A stretch of DNA of 64,000 bases, from the NCBI RefSeq assembly GCF_002913045.1, contig NZ_PPAF01000026.1, positions 62,001 to 126,000 on the forward strand, written 5' to 3'. Origin of the DNA: Campylobacter concisus (lineage in GTDB: Bacteria; Campylobacterota; Campylobacteria; Campylobacterales; Campylobacteraceae). The notes under the pieces are model-generated. The model ran no database searches and was not told where the DNA came from. It saw only the letters and a program-made list of their open reading frames with translations. A program made the position numbers and the translations under genes. This document shows positions 8,563-18,137 of this stretch, in pieces (position 1 is the stretch's first letter; each line of letters begins with the position of its first letter).

Positions 8563-9933
8563 ATGTATAGACGTGGAATTGGCGGTTTTGGTATTGTTGT
8601 GCTTTTGCTAATTTTAATCTTAGTCGGTGGTTTTGGCTATGCTTTGATGTCAAAAGATTTTGAGCGAAATGAACCGATAATCGGTGTTGCTGATAAAGTT
8701 TATTGGAATCTTAGAACCCCAATGAATATCAAATTTAAAGACGATAGTGGTATAAAATTTGTACGAATTAGTATGAATGATGGGAAAAATGATCTAAATT
8801 TGTTAAATCAAATCATGCAAAATCCAAGTACTGAGCTTGATGTAAATTTAACCTTTCCAAAGACTGGCTTTTTTGCTCAAAAAGATACCTATGAGATGAA
8901 TATCGAAGCTGTAGATACTAGCAAATGGAGTTTTTTTACTGGCAACAAAGCTAGCAAAAAGGTTGAAGTAGTGCTTGATACTTCAAAGCCTGATCTTTAC
9001 GTACTTTCGCAATCTTATTCTATCTCAAAAGGTGGTAGTGCTGTTGTGGTGTTTAGAGCGACTGATAACCAGCTAAAAGAGGCCTATGTCCAGACAAATT
9101 TTGGTAAGAAATTTAAAGCTGTGCCATTTTATAAAGAGGGCTTTTATGCAGCACTTGTTGCTTGGCCAGTTCAGGTTGAAAATTTTAGTGCCGAGGTCAT
9201 TGCAAGAGACTTTGCAGGCAACGAAAGCAAGTCACATGTTAGATATTTTTATGAAAATGTAAAGTATAAAACTTCAACTATTGCATTAAATGATAGATTT
9301 TTAGATGGTAAGATAGTTGATCTAACTGATCAATATGCAAAAGATCCAAGCGCGCTTTCAAGGCTTGAGAAAATGAGATTTGTCAATGAAACGCTTAGAA
9401 ACTCAAATGAGGAAAAGATAACAGCACTTACTACAAATCCTGGTGATGAGATGTTAACTGGCTTTAGTGTGACACCATTTTACCCACTAAGAAATGGTAA
9501 AAAAGTGGCTGACTTCGCCGATCACCGATACTATACATATAATAACGAGCAAGTAAGCGAGTCTTGGCATATGGGAATAGACTTTGCAAGTGTGGCCGCA
9601 GCTCCTATTATAGCTAGCAATGCTGGTCGTGTTGTGCTAGCATCTGAAAATGGAATTTATGGATTAAATATTGTGATCGATCATGGATTTGGGCTTTATT
9701 CGCTTTATGGACACTGCTCAAGCACTAGAGTAAAAGAGGGCGATATGGTCGCTGCTGGTGATCAGATAGGTACAACTGGAACGAGCGGCCTTGCACTTGG
9801 AGATCACCTTCACTTTGGAATTTTAGTCCAAGGCGAAGAGGTAAGACCTCAACAATGGATGGATAAAAAGTGGATAAAAGACAATATCACAAGTGTCTTA
9901 GATGCTGCAAAAGCGATGATAGACAAGAACTAA
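8563..9933 (+). CDS. M23 family peptidoglycan metallopeptidase
   Basis: Predicted zinc endopeptidase acting on peptidoglycan in the periplasm. One membrane anchor lies at residues 9-29 and the C-terminal LytM domain has HMGID (H336, D340) and HLHFG (H415, H417), the complete zinc-binding set. A GHCS motif lies between them. The middle 300 residues form a beta-rich non-catalytic part. Campylobacter and Helicobacter use several M23 enzymes for helical cell shape; the same gene precedes lpxC in C. jejuni. I do not assign a specific pgp or csd name. Confidence 0.88.
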   Translation: MYRRGIGGFGIVVLLLILILVGGFGYALMSKDFERNEPIIGVADKVYWNLRTPMNIKFKDDSGIKFVRISMNDGKNDLNLLNQIMQNPSTELDVNLTFPKTGFFAQKDTYEMNIEAVDTSKWSFFTGNKASKKVEVVLDTSKPDLYVLSQSYSISKGGSAVVVFRATDNQLKEAYVQTNFGKKFKAVPFYKEGFYAALVAWPVQVENFSAEVIARDFAGNESKSHVRYFYENVKYKTSTIALNDRFLDGKIVDLTDQYAKDPSALSRLEKMRFVNETLRNSNEEKITALTTNPGDEMLTGFSVTPFYPLRNGKKVADFADHRYYTYNNEQVSESWHMGIDFASVAAAPIIASNAGRVVLASENGIYGLNIVIDHGFGLYSLYGHCSSTRVKEGDMVAAGDQIGTTGTSGLALGDHLHFGILVQGEEVRPQQWMDKKWIKDNITSVLDAAKAMIDKN

Positions 9934-9994
9934 AAATTTGCAAAATTGATTTTTTAGTGCTATCATAAGCGGATCAAAAATATAAGGAAAATTC

Positions 9995-10879
9995 TTGAAA
10001 CAAACTACTATCGCAAGACGCGTTGAGACCGTTGGTATAGGGCTTCATAAAGGTGAGCCGATAAGACTTATACTAGAACCTCTTGATGCAAATTCTGGTA
10101 TTATTTTGCACCGCGAAGATCTTGGTATTAGTTTTAAAGCTGAGCCTAAAAATGTTATAAATACGCAAATGGCAACCGTTGTTGGCAACGAAAAGGGCTT
10201 TATTAGTACGATCGAACACCTGATGTCAGCCATAAATGGTTATGGCATTGATAATATTAGAATCTCTGTTGATGCAAATGAAATTCCAGTGATGGATGGT
10301 AGTGCAATAAGCTTTTGTATGCTACTTGATGAAGCTGGTATAAGATATCTTGATGCTGGCAAAAAAGTAATTCTTGTCCGCCGCGAAGTTGAAGTCGTTG
10401 AGGGTTCTAAATTTGTGCGAACTTCACCTTCAAGAAGTCCAAAATTTGACTATACGATAAAATTTGATCATCCAGTTATTGGTGAACAAAGATATGTTTT
10501 TGATTTTAGTAAAAGCTCTTTTATAAAAAATATAGCTCGTGCTAGGACTTTTGGCTTTTTGAAAGATTTACAACGTTTGCAAGCTCAAAATTTAGCTCTT
10601 GGTGCATCGCTTGATAATGCCGTGGCAATCGATGATACGCATATCCTAAATCCAGAAGGTTTGAGATTTGAAAATGAGTTTGTAAGGCACAAAATTTTAG
10701 ATGCGATTGGTGATTTAAGCTTGCTTGGAGCGCCTTTATTGGGCGATTATACAGCATTTGCTGGAAGCCATGACCTAAATCACAAATTAACTCTTGCTTT
10801 GATGTCCGATGAGAAAAACTACGAGATCGCAACTCTAAATGGTGAACTTCTAAAAGAGTATCAAAAGGTATTTGCATAG
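9995..10879 (+). CDS. lpxC: UDP-3-O-acyl-N-acetylglucosamine deacetylase
   Basis: Zinc deacetylase for the committed step of lipid A synthesis. Zinc ligands are His75 (IEHLM), His232 and Asp236 (RHKILDAIGD); the catalytic His is likely His259 in GSHDLNHKL. The length of 294 residues is typical. The start is TTG with AAGGAAAA six to ten bases before it, and the N-terminus TTIARRVETVGIGLHKG aligns with the family, so the TTG start is well supported. The reading frame runs into the next gene, with the TAG overlapping its likely start. Confidence 0.96.
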   Translation: MKQTTIARRVETVGIGLHKGEPIRLILEPLDANSGIILHREDLGISFKAEPKNVINTQMATVVGNEKGFISTIEHLMSAINGYGIDNIRISVDANEIPVMDGSAISFCMLLDEAGIRYLDAGKKVILVRREVEVVEGSKFVRTSPSRSPKFDYTIKFDHPVIGEQRYVFDFSKSSFIKNIARARTFGFLKDLQRLQAQNLALGASLDNAVAIDDTHILNPEGLRFENEFVRHKILDAIGDLSLLGAPLLGDYTAFAGSHDLNHKLTLALMSDEKNYEIATLNGELLKEYQKVFA

Positions 10880-11322
10880 AAAATATTGAAATTTTAGTTG
10901 TCTCTTTATCTACTCCGCTTTTAGTTGGAGTATATAAAGACGGCGTAAAATTTGATGAAATTACGACTGATGAACATGTCAGTGAAGCTTTGATAAAAAT
11001 CTTAGAAAATTTATCCTCTAAATTTAATATCACAAAAATTATCTATGCAAATACGCCAGGAAGCTTTATGGGGTTAAAGGTGGCCTATGTCATTTTAAAG
11101 ACTTTCTCTTTAGCAAAGGGTTGCGAATTTTATGCGGTTAGCGGCTTTAGCTTAAATGGAGGCCAAGCGATCAGAGCAAATAAAAATTTAAGCTTCATTT
11201 TAAAAGATGGCAAAATTTCACTTGAAAAAGTAGAGCCAGCAGGATTTAGATTGCCTTTAAATTTAGATGAATTAAAACTAAATTCAGATACACTTCCAGA
11301 TTATATCATTCAAGCAGTTTAG
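10876..11322 (+). CDS. tsaB: TsaB-like protein, start codon not canonical
   Basis: TsaB partners TsaD and TsaE in threonylcarbamoyl-adenosine (t6A) synthesis on tRNA. The TsaB signature is ANTPGSFMGLKVAY, and the upstream codons encode IEILVVSLSTPLLVGVYKDG, which matches the family's first beta strands. This frame has no ATG, GTG or TTG between the TGA at 10843 and TTG at 10990. Starting at that TTG would remove the first strands of the fold. AAAGG at 10863-10867 stands at normal distance from an ATA at 10876, which overlaps the lpxC stop. I give the gene from this ATA; ATT at 10870 or 10885 is another option. Product certain to family level, start uncertain. Confidence 0.7.
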   Translation: MENIEILVVSLSTPLLVGVYKDGVKFDEITTDEHVSEALIKILENLSSKFNITKIIYANTPGSFMGLKVAYVILKTFSLAKGCEFYAVSGFSLNGGQAIRANKNLSFILKDGKISLEKVEPAGFRLPLNLDELKLNSDTLPDYIIQAV

Positions 11323-11330
11323 GAGAAATT

Positions 11331-12215
11331 TTGAACATCTTAGTGCCTGCAACAAGTGCAAATTTGGGTCCTGGTTTCGATGCTTTGGGGCTTAGTTTGA
11401 AGCTTTTTAATAGCGTGAAAATCGAGCCAGCAAAATTTAGCTCAGTGTCGATAAACGGCGAAGGCAGTGGAAGTGTAAATTTAAAGAGAAATAATATATT
11501 CTTAAGTATTTTTAATGAAATTTTTTTTGAGCTAACTGGTAAAAATGAAAATTTTAGAGTCGTTTTTGAAAATAATATCCCATTTTCAAGGGGACTTGGC
11601 AGTAGCTCCGCTGTTATCGTTGGAGCCATTGCTTCAGCGTACGAAATGGCTGGCTTTAAGGCAAGTAAAGAGATAGTTTTAAATAAAGCCATCATCTACG
11701 AAACCCATCCTGATAATATCTCGCCAGCAGTTCACGGCGGATTTATCAGTGCGATTGTAAAAAATGGCAATGTTTACGCAAATAAAATAAGCTTAAGTGA
11801 CGAGATAAAGGCAGTAGTTGTTATCCCAAATAAACCAATGAGTACATCCTCGTCAAGACAAATTTTACCAAAGAACTATACGATGAAAGAGTGTGTAAAT
11901 AACTTATCTCATGCTGCTTTTTTAACATCTTGTTTTTATGAAAAAAAGTATGATCTCTTAAAAATAGCAAGCAAAGATTTGATGCATGAAGAGCGTAGAA
12001 TGCACGCTTTAGAAGAACTTTTTGAAGTTAGAAAAGTAGCTTATGAAAATGGTGCTTTAATGAGCACGCTTTCAGGCTCAGGTTCTAGTTTTTTAAACAT
12101 CGCTTACAATGACGATGCTAAAAATTTACAAGATATTTTAAAGAGTAAATTTGGTGATTTTAGGGTTGAGGTTTTTTCATTTGATAACGATGGATACGAA
12201 ATTACGCAAAGCTAA
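11331..12215 (+). CDS. thrB: homoserine kinase
   Basis: GHMP kinase that phosphorylates homoserine in threonine synthesis. Motifs are VPATSANLGPGFDALGLSL at the N-terminus, PFSRGLGSSSAVI as the phosphate loop (about residues 84-96), and STLSGSGSSF near the C-terminus (about 244-253). The start is TTG with AGGAG seven bases upstream; the usual ATG lies nowhere near and the N-terminal motif fits. It is eight bases downstream of the tsaB-like gene. The length of 294 residues is normal. Confidence 0.94.
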   Translation: MNILVPATSANLGPGFDALGLSLKLFNSVKIEPAKFSSVSINGEGSGSVNLKRNNIFLSIFNEIFFELTGKNENFRVVFENNIPFSRGLGSSSAVIVGAIASAYEMAGFKASKEIVLNKAIIYETHPDNISPAVHGGFISAIVKNGNVYANKISLSDEIKAVVVIPNKPMSTSSSRQILPKNYTMKECVNNLSHAAFLTSCFYEKKYDLLKIASKDLMHEERRMHALEELFEVRKVAYENGALMSTLSGSGSSFLNIAYNDDAKNLQDILKSKFGDFRVEVFSFDNDGYEITQS

Positions 12216-12236
12216 AAACAAGTTTAAAAAGATATA

Positions 12237-12491
12237 ATGAACAAAAATAATCCCGTAAGGACATGTGTCGCTTGTAAAGTTAAAATTTCTCAGAGCTTGC
12301 TAAAAAGATACCGCTTGGTAGGTAAGAATTTAGAGCATGGCAAAGGAAATGGTCGTAGCTTTTATCTGTGCGACAAATGTATGCAAAAAGATATAAAAAT
12401 TTTAAAAAAAATAATTGATAAACAAACTAAAGGTGCTTTTATTTGTGATGCACCGAAGTTAAAGGAGATACTCTTAAATGAGCAATGTTAG
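12237..12491 (+). CDS. YlxR family RNA-binding protein
   Basis: Small YlxR/DUF448 protein of 84 residues. The conserved RTCVACKVK motif lies at residues 8-16 and [14 protein letters not shown] near 40-53. Members of this family usually sit beside nusA or infB and bind RNA. It ends 14 bases inside infB, so the two are translationally coupled. Its exact role is not established. The spacing and the position before infB support the call. Confidence 0.85.
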   Translation: MNKNNPVRTCVACKVKISQSLLKRYRLVGKNLEHGKGNGRSFYLCDKCMQKDIKILKKIIDKQTKGAFICDAPKLKEILLNEQC

Positions 12492-15138
12492 GATTTCAGA
12501 GATCGCAAACGAGCTTGGCTATCCAAGTAAAGAGATAGTAGAAAAAGCTCAAGAGCTAGGATTAAAAGTCAAAACTCACTCAAATGCAGTTAGCCTTGAA
12601 GAGGCCGAAGCTATATATGAATATGTTCAAACTGGTGTGATACCAGATAAATTTAAAAAGAAAAAGAGTGAACCTAAACCAAAAAAAGAACCAAAAAAAG
12701 AACCTAAAAAAGAAGTTGAAAAAGAGTCAGTAAAAAAAGAAGAAAAACAAAAAAGTGAATCTAAAAAAGCTACTACTAAAACTGAGTCAAAGTCGGTAAA
12801 AGCTGAGACTAAGAAAGAGACACAAATTTTAGAAGAAAAACAAAAAATCGAGCCTAAAAAAGAAGAAATCAAAGTAGAGCAAAAACAAGTCGAAGCTCCA
12901 AGACCAAAAGAGAGCTTGGCCGATGTGACTCAAAAAAGACGTGGCCTTGTGATAGTAAAAAAGAAAAAAGATTATGAAACGCCAATTGCTACAAAAGAAG
13001 AGAAAAAGCCTGAACCAAGCATAGCTAATATAAGCGATTTTAAAAGTATGTTTTCAGCAAATGATGAAAATTTAGCTAAGAAAAAGAAAAAAGATAAAAA
13101 AGTAGTTGTTGCAAGTAAAAAGGATAGCGCCCAGAAGATGGATCTGCTTGACGGAAGTGATTTTGGTGACATAGTGCTAGAAGATGAAGATGTAGTCGTT
13201 CTTCCTGATTTTAGTTTTAAAACTCCGGCACCAGCACCAGCTCAAAAGACAAAACAGCCAAATGTTATGAGAACTACGGTCAACAATACGATAAATTCAT
13301 TTGGCGAAGGCGGCATTCAAAGAAGAGCTAGAAAAAAACACAAAAAGCCTGAAAATAAACAAAATAATGAAGCTGTGACGTCTATAAATATTCCAAAAGA
13401 AATTCGTGTTTATGAATTTGCTGAAAAGCTAAACAAACAGCCAAGCGAGATCATTGGTAAGCTTTTCATGCTTGGCATGATGACAACAAAAAATGACTTT
13501 TTGGATGAAGATGCGATAGAAATTTTGGCTGATGAGTTTAATGTAGAGGTTAATATCATCGATGATCAAAAAGAATTTGACTACGTAGCAGCCTATGAAG
13601 AAGAGATAAAAGACGATGAAAATCTCCAGCCAAGAGCACCAGTCATAACCATCATGGGTCACGTTGATCATGGTAAAACTTCATTGCTTGATTACATAAG
13701 AAAATCACGTGTAGCAGCAGGAGAGGCCGGTGGTATCACTCAGCATGTTGGTGCTTATATGGTAAATAAAAACGGCAAAAACATCACGTTTATTGACACC
13801 CCAGGTCACGAAGCGTTTACTGCTATGCGTGCAAGAGGTGCTGGTGTAACTGATATAGTTATTATAGTTGTTGCAGCAGATGATGGCGTAAAACCACAAA
13901 CAAAAGAGGCTGTCAGCCACGCAAAAGCCGCTGGTGTACCAATAATCATCGCGATAAATAAAATGGATAAAGAGTCAGCAAATCCTGACCTAGTAAAGAC
14001 AGGTCTTGCCGAGCTTGATATCATGCCAACAGAGTGGGGTGGAAAATATGAATTTGTGCCAATCTCTGCAAAAACAGGCATGGGTATAGATGATCTATTA
14101 GAGATCGTACTTTTACAAGCTGATCTTTTAGAGCTAAAAGCAAATCCAAAAGCAAATGCGAAAGCAACTGTTATCGAGAGCTCACTTCAAAAAGGTCGTG
14201 GTCCAGTAGCTACCATCATCGTTGAAAACGGCACGCTTCATGTTGGGGATACTGTCGTAGCTGGCGTTGCATATGGAAAGATAAGAAGCTTACTTGATGA
14301 CCAAGGTAAGCCTTTGCAAGATATAAAACCAGGCGAATGCGGTGTGATAGTAGGTCTTAGTGAGATAGCAGAGGCTGGCGAGACGCTAATAGGTGTAAAA
14401 ACAGATAAAGAGGCTCGTGAGTACGCACAGAAAAAGGCTGAATATATCCGCCAAAAAGAGCTTAGTAAGAGCACGAAAGTTAGTATTGATGAGCTTAGTG
14501 CTAAGATCGCTGAGGGTGAGTTAAAGACGCTTCCAGTTATTATTAAAGCTGACGTTGGTGGCTCACTTGAGGCGCTAAAAGCAAGTCTAGAAAAACTAGC
14601 AAATGATGAGATCAGGGTAAATGTCATCCACTCAGGTGTTGGCGGCATCACGCAAAGCGATGTAGCACTTGCTAGTGCGAGCGAAGACTGTATAATCCTT
14701 GGTTTTAACATAAGACCAACTGGCGAGATAAAAGAAAAGGCAAAAGAGAGTGGCGTTGAAATTAAAACTTATAACGTTATTTATAATTTAATTGACGACG
14801 TGAAGGCAATTTTAGGTGGATTAATGTCACCGATCATCAGAGAAGAGCAGCTTGGTCAAGCTCAGGTTCGTCAAGTGATCCATGTGCCAAAAGTTGGTGC
14901 TATCGCTGGATGTATCGTTACTGAAGGCACGATAAACAGAGGTGCAAAAATTCGCCTTATTAGAGAAGGTGTGGTCGTTTACGAGGGCTCGGTAAGTTCA
15001 TTAAAACGCTTCAAAGATGACGTCAAAGAGGTTGCTAAAGGTTATGAGTGTGGCGTTGGTATCGAAAATTTCAACGATATTAGAGAAAATGACTATATCG
15101 AAAGCTTTAAAGAAGTCAAGGAGAAAGCTACTCTATGA
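12478..15138 (+). CDS. infB: translation initiation factor IF-2
   Basis: GTPase that brings fMet-tRNA to the 30S subunit and promotes subunit joining. The 886 residues start with an IF2N domain ([20 protein letters not shown]), then a long Lys/Glu/Pro-rich linker with [15 protein letters not shown] repeats to about residue 300. A second IF2N-like domain follows. The G domain has GHVDHGKT (394-401), [12 protein letters not shown] and SAKTG; domains II-IV follow. Its start overlaps the ylxR end by 14 bases and its stop overlaps rbfA by 4 bases. Confidence 0.97.
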   Translation: MSNVRISEIANELGYPSKEIVEKAQELGLKVKTHSNAVSLEEAEAIYEYVQTGVIPDKFKKKKSEPKPKKEPKKEPKKEVEKESVKKEEKQKSESKKATTKTESKSVKAETKKETQILEEKQKIEPKKEEIKVEQKQVEAPRPKESLADVTQKRRGLVIVKKKKDYETPIATKEEKKPEPSIANISDFKSMFSANDENLAKKKKKDKKVVVASKKDSAQKMDLLDGSDFGDIVLEDEDVVVLPDFSFKTPAPAPAQKTKQPNVMRTTVNNTINSFGEGGIQRRARKKHKKPENKQNNEAVTSINIPKEIRVYEFAEKLNKQPSEIIGKLFMLGMMTTKNDFLDEDAIEILADEFNVEVNIIDDQKEFDYVAAYEEEIKDDENLQPRAPVITIMGHVDHGKTSLLDYIRKSRVAAGEAGGITQHVGAYMVNKNGKNITFIDTPGHEAFTAMRARGAGVTDIVIIVVAADDGVKPQTKEAVSHAKAAGVPIIIAINKMDKESANPDLVKTGLAELDIMPTEWGGKYEFVPISAKTGMGIDDLLEIVLLQADLLELKANPKANAKATVIESSLQKGRGPVATIIVENGTLHVGDTVVAGVAYGKIRSLLDDQGKPLQDIKPGECGVIVGLSEIAEAGETLIGVKTDKEAREYAQKKAEYIRQKELSKSTKVSIDELSAKIAEGELKTLPVIIKADVGGSLEALKASLEKLANDEIRVNVIHSGVGGITQSDVALASASEDCIILGFNIRPTGEIKEKAKESGVEIKTYNVIYNLIDDVKAILGGLMSPIIREEQLGQAQVRQVIHVPKVGAIAGCIVTEGTINRGAKIRLIREGVVVYEGSVSSLKRFKDDVKEVAKGYECGVGIENFNDIRENDYIESFKEVKEKATL

Positions 15139-15500
15139 ACGCTAACGAAATAAAGCGTATGAGAACAGAGAGTGTGCTAAAAGAGCTCATTCCAGAGGCT
15201 CTAGCTACTCTTGAAGATGGTATTTTAAAGGGGATTTGCGTCACTGATGTCGAGTGTAAAAAGGGCAGATACGACGCCTTTGTTTATCTTGACAAAATGG
15301 CATTTGATGAGCGTGAACAAGAGTATATTTTGGGACATTTAAAGCGAGTTTGCAGGCATTTGCAAAACCACTGCATGGCAGCTGAGGGCTGGTACAGATG
15401 CCCAAATTTTCACTTTAAATTTGACGATAGATTAGAGTATCAAAACCATATGGATAAGTTGTTTGATAAAATTTCAAAGGATTTAAACAAAAATGGATAA
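15135..15500 (+). CDS. rbfA: ribosome-binding factor A
   Basis: KH-fold protein needed for late 30S maturation and cold adaptation. The 121-residue protein has the RbfA pattern near ITDVE as [20 protein letters not shown] and a C-terminal [17 protein letters not shown], which resembles the L-x-F-x-D motif of the family. It overlaps infB by 4 bases and rimP by 8 bases, so all three are coupled. The same order is found in C. jejuni. Confidence 0.93.
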   Translation: MNANEIKRMRTESVLKELIPEALATLEDGILKGICVTDVECKKGRYDAFVYLDKMAFDEREQEYILGHLKRVCRHLQNHCMAAEGWYRCPNFHFKFDDRLEYQNHMDKLFDKISKDLNKNG

Positions 15501-15909
15501 TTTAGACAAACTAGTACGCGAATGCGGTGTCGAGCTTTACGATAGCGAGATCGCAAATGAAAATGGTAGGGCTATTTTTAGAGTTTATATCACAAAAAAT
15601 GGCGGAGTGAGCCTAGATGACTGTGAAAAAGTAAGCCGTCTACTCTCGCCTATCTTTGACGTGACACCGCCAGTTAGTGGGGATTATAACCTCGAAGTTA
15701 GCTCGCCTGGCCTTGAGAGAAAGCTTAGTAAGCCATCTCATTTTAAATCAAGCATTGGTGAGCTAGTTAAAATTCAAACCGAGACTGAGAAATTTGCAGG
15801 AAGGCTCGTAAAAGCGGATGATGAGAGCATCGCAGTTGAAAACGAAGAGGGAATTTTTGAGATCAACATTAGTGAGATAAAAAAAGCAAAAACATATTTG
15901 GAGTGGTAA
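15493..15909 (+). CDS. rimP: ribosome maturation factor RimP
   Basis: Cytoplasmic 30S maturation factor. The 138-residue protein has the N-terminal RimP region with FRVYITKNGGVSLDDCEKVSR and the hinge YNLEVSSPGLERKL near residues 66-79, followed by the C-terminal SH3-like domain. It overlaps the end of rbfA by 8 bases, and the fhs ATG follows directly after its stop. Confidence 0.94.
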   Translation: MDNLDKLVRECGVELYDSEIANENGRAIFRVYITKNGGVSLDDCEKVSRLLSPIFDVTPPVSGDYNLEVSSPGLERKLSKPSHFKSSIGELVKIQTETEKFAGRLVKADDESIAVENEEGIFEINISEIKKAKTYLEW

Positions 15910-17559
15910 ATGCTAAGCGACATCGAGATAACTCACCAAACAAAATTAGAACACATCAGTAAAGTTGCTGCAAGACTAGGCTTAAGCGAAGACGAGCTTG
16001 AGCTTTACGGCAAATATAAGGCTAAAATTTCTCCAAGGCTTGAGCCGTCAAACTCAAAGCTCATCTTAGTCACCGCGACTAATCCAACCCCATATGGCGA
16101 GGGCAAAACGACTATGTCGATCGGTCTAGCCGACGCACTAAATTCACTTAATAAAAAGGTTTGCCTAGCGCTTCGTGAGCCATCTCTTGGGCCAGTTTTT
16201 GGTATAAAGGGTGGAGCAGCAGGTGGCGGCTACTCGCAGCTTGCGCCGATGGAGGATCTAAATTTACACTTCACTGGCGATTTTCATGCTATAACATCGG
16301 CAAATAACCTTATTTCAGCGATGATAGATAATAGCCTCTATCAAGAAAACCCGCTAAAAATCGAGAAAATTTTATGGAAGCGCTGTATGGATATGAACGA
16401 CCGCGCGCTTAGGTTTATCACTGTGGGTCAGGGTGGCAGGACGGATGGCGTGCCAAGAGAAGATGGCTTTAATATCACCGCTGCAAGCGAGATCATGGCT
16501 GTGCTTTGTCTAGCAACAAGCCTTTCTGATCTAAAAAAGCGCGTGGCAAATATTATGGTCGCCTACGATAGTGATAAAAAGCCTATCTATGTGCGTGATC
16601 TAGGCTGTCAAGACGCTGTTTGTATACTTTTAAAAGATGCAATTAAGCCAAATTTATTTCAAACGCTTGAACACACACCTACACTCGTGCATGGTGGCCC
16701 ATTTGCAAACATCGCGCACGGCTGCAACTCCGTTATCGCAACTAAAACAGCTCTAAATTTAGCTGACTACGTCATCACTGAAGCTGGCTTTGGCTCTGAG
16801 CTTGGTGCGGAGAAATTTTTAGATATAAAATGCAGGGTTGCTGATATCAGGCCAAGCGCTGTGGTGCTTGTAAGTACGATCAGATCGCTAAAATATAACG
16901 GCGAAGCAAATAAAGACGAGATCACAAAACCAGACATGAACGCTCTTAAAAAAGGTATCGAAAACCTTGGCGGACACATCGAAAATTTAAAAGGAAAATT
17001 TGGACAAAACGTAGTTGTGGCGCTTAACAAATTTGGCTTTGACACCGATGAAGAGATAAATTTCGTAAAAGAGTACTGCCGCGAGCTTGGTGTAGAAGTG
17101 GCAGTTTGTGAGAATTTCTTAAAAGGTGGTAAAGGTGCGATTGAGCTTGCCGAGCTAGTTTTAAAAGTGTGTGATAAGCCGAGCAAGATAAATTTTACAT
17201 ACGAGATGAGCGATGATACGAAAACTAAAATAGAAAAAGTCGCTAAGGAAATTTATGGAGCTGGCGAGGTGGTCTTTGAGGAAGCCGCTCTTAAAAAGCT
17301 TGATATGATAAAAGAGCTAAATTTGAGCCATTTGCCAGTTTGTATAGCAAAAACTCAGTATTCATTTAGCGACGATGCGAAGCTTTTGGGTAGAGCAAAA
17401 GGCTTTACATTTAGTGTAAAAGATCTTGATATTAGAACCGGGGCTGGCTTTATCGTCGCAGTTTGCGGTAAGATCATGCTAATGCCAGGACTTCCAAAAG
17501 TGCCAGCTGCTATCAATATGAAGATAGATGCAGACGGCAAGATCGACGGCTTATCGTAA
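15910..17559 (+). CDS. fhs: formate-tetrahydrofolate ligase
   Basis: ATP-dependent enzyme joining formate to tetrahydrofolate, giving 10-formyl-THF for purine and fMet-tRNA synthesis. The P-loop is TPYGEGKTT (about residues 60-68), with LREPSLGPVFGIKGGAAGGG next and LNLHFTGDFHAI after. The length of 549 residues matches the family. It follows rimP without spacing, so it is likely in the infB-rbfA-rimP operon, which makes a functional link to fMet supply tempting; this last point is inference. The C-terminus ends PKVPAAINMKIDADGKI, typical for the family. Confidence 0.96.
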   Translation: MLSDIEITHQTKLEHISKVAARLGLSEDELELYGKYKAKISPRLEPSNSKLILVTATNPTPYGEGKTTMSIGLADALNSLNKKVCLALREPSLGPVFGIKGGAAGGGYSQLAPMEDLNLHFTGDFHAITSANNLISAMIDNSLYQENPLKIEKILWKRCMDMNDRALRFITVGQGGRTDGVPREDGFNITAASEIMAVLCLATSLSDLKKRVANIMVAYDSDKKPIYVRDLGCQDAVCILLKDAIKPNLFQTLEHTPTLVHGGPFANIAHGCNSVIATKTALNLADYVITEAGFGSELGAEKFLDIKCRVADIRPSAVVLVSTIRSLKYNGEANKDEITKPDMNALKKGIENLGGHIENLKGKFGQNVVVALNKFGFDTDEEINFVKEYCRELGVEVAVCENFLKGGKGAIELAELVLKVCDKPSKINFTYEMSDDTKTKIEKVAKEIYGAGEVVFEEAALKKLDMIKELNLSHLPVCIAKTQYSFSDDAKLLGRAKGFTFSVKDLDIRTGAGFIVAVCGKIMLMPGLPKVPAAINMKIDADGKIDGLS

Positions 17560-17570
17560 ATTTAGAAAAT

Positions 17571-18122
17571 ATGAAATTTGTAAAAATACTCTTTTTAATA
17601 GTTTTAAGTGTTTTCTTCGTTGGATGCTCAGGAAGATATAAATATAATGTTGAGCCAACGCCGATACAAAAAGGCGTGGCTAAATATATTGTTAGTGATT
17701 TTAACCTAACATTGACGAATCAACCAACTAGATACGAGCACAACCCTGACTATAAAAATGAAAGCGAACTTCGTGATGAGTTTGTGGAATTTATAAACAA
17801 GCATCTAAAAGAGCAGGGCATTTTAGGGGACGAAAATAGTTTCAAGATAAAAATACAAATGGACTATGAAAGATGGTTTAACTGGGGTGGCAAGGCGTTA
17901 AACAAGCCACACTTTCGCTATAGCGTGAAAATTTATGATAACGCTGATAGGCTTTTGGTCTCTTACGCTATACCACTTTCTACAACGAAATATAGCTATT
18001 TTAAAGAGATCTCTGTTTTGGCAGAGATTGCTGCTTTTAGATGGGACGTGGAGGATGAGCCGACCGATATCGACTTGATCTCAAAAACTCTTGTTGATGA
18101 GATAAAAGATATAGGAAAATAA
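17571..18122 (+). CDS. predicted lipoprotein of unknown function
   Basis: A 183-residue protein with a clear lipobox: hydrophobic FLIVLSVFFVGC with Cys19 as the likely lipid-modified residue. The rest has alternating polar and aromatic residues. I do not recognise the family. It follows fhs by 11 bases and precedes ribD by 15, so it is probably co-transcribed with both. The ribosome site is weak (AGAAAAT). Confidence 0.75.
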   Translation: MKFVKILFLIVLSVFFVGCSGRYKYNVEPTPIQKGVAKYIVSDFNLTLTNQPTRYEHNPDYKNESELRDEFVEFINKHLKEQGILGDENSFKIKIQMDYERWFNWGGKALNKPHFRYSVKIYDNADRLLVSYAIPLSTTKYSYFKEISVLAEIAAFRWDVEDEPTDIDLISKTLVDEIKDIGK

Positions 18123-18137
18123 ATATAGTCTGCTAAG

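Noticed and set aside
10542..11033. 163-codon minus-strand frame across the lpxC-tsaB junction
   Set aside because: No ribosome site and no family pattern; it overlaps lpxC coding sequence and the homologous tsaB start.
12660..12900. short repeats of Lys-Lys-Glu-Pro codons as a tandem DNA repeat
   Set aside because: They are the ordinary charged linker of IF-2, with varied codons, not a variable repeat array.
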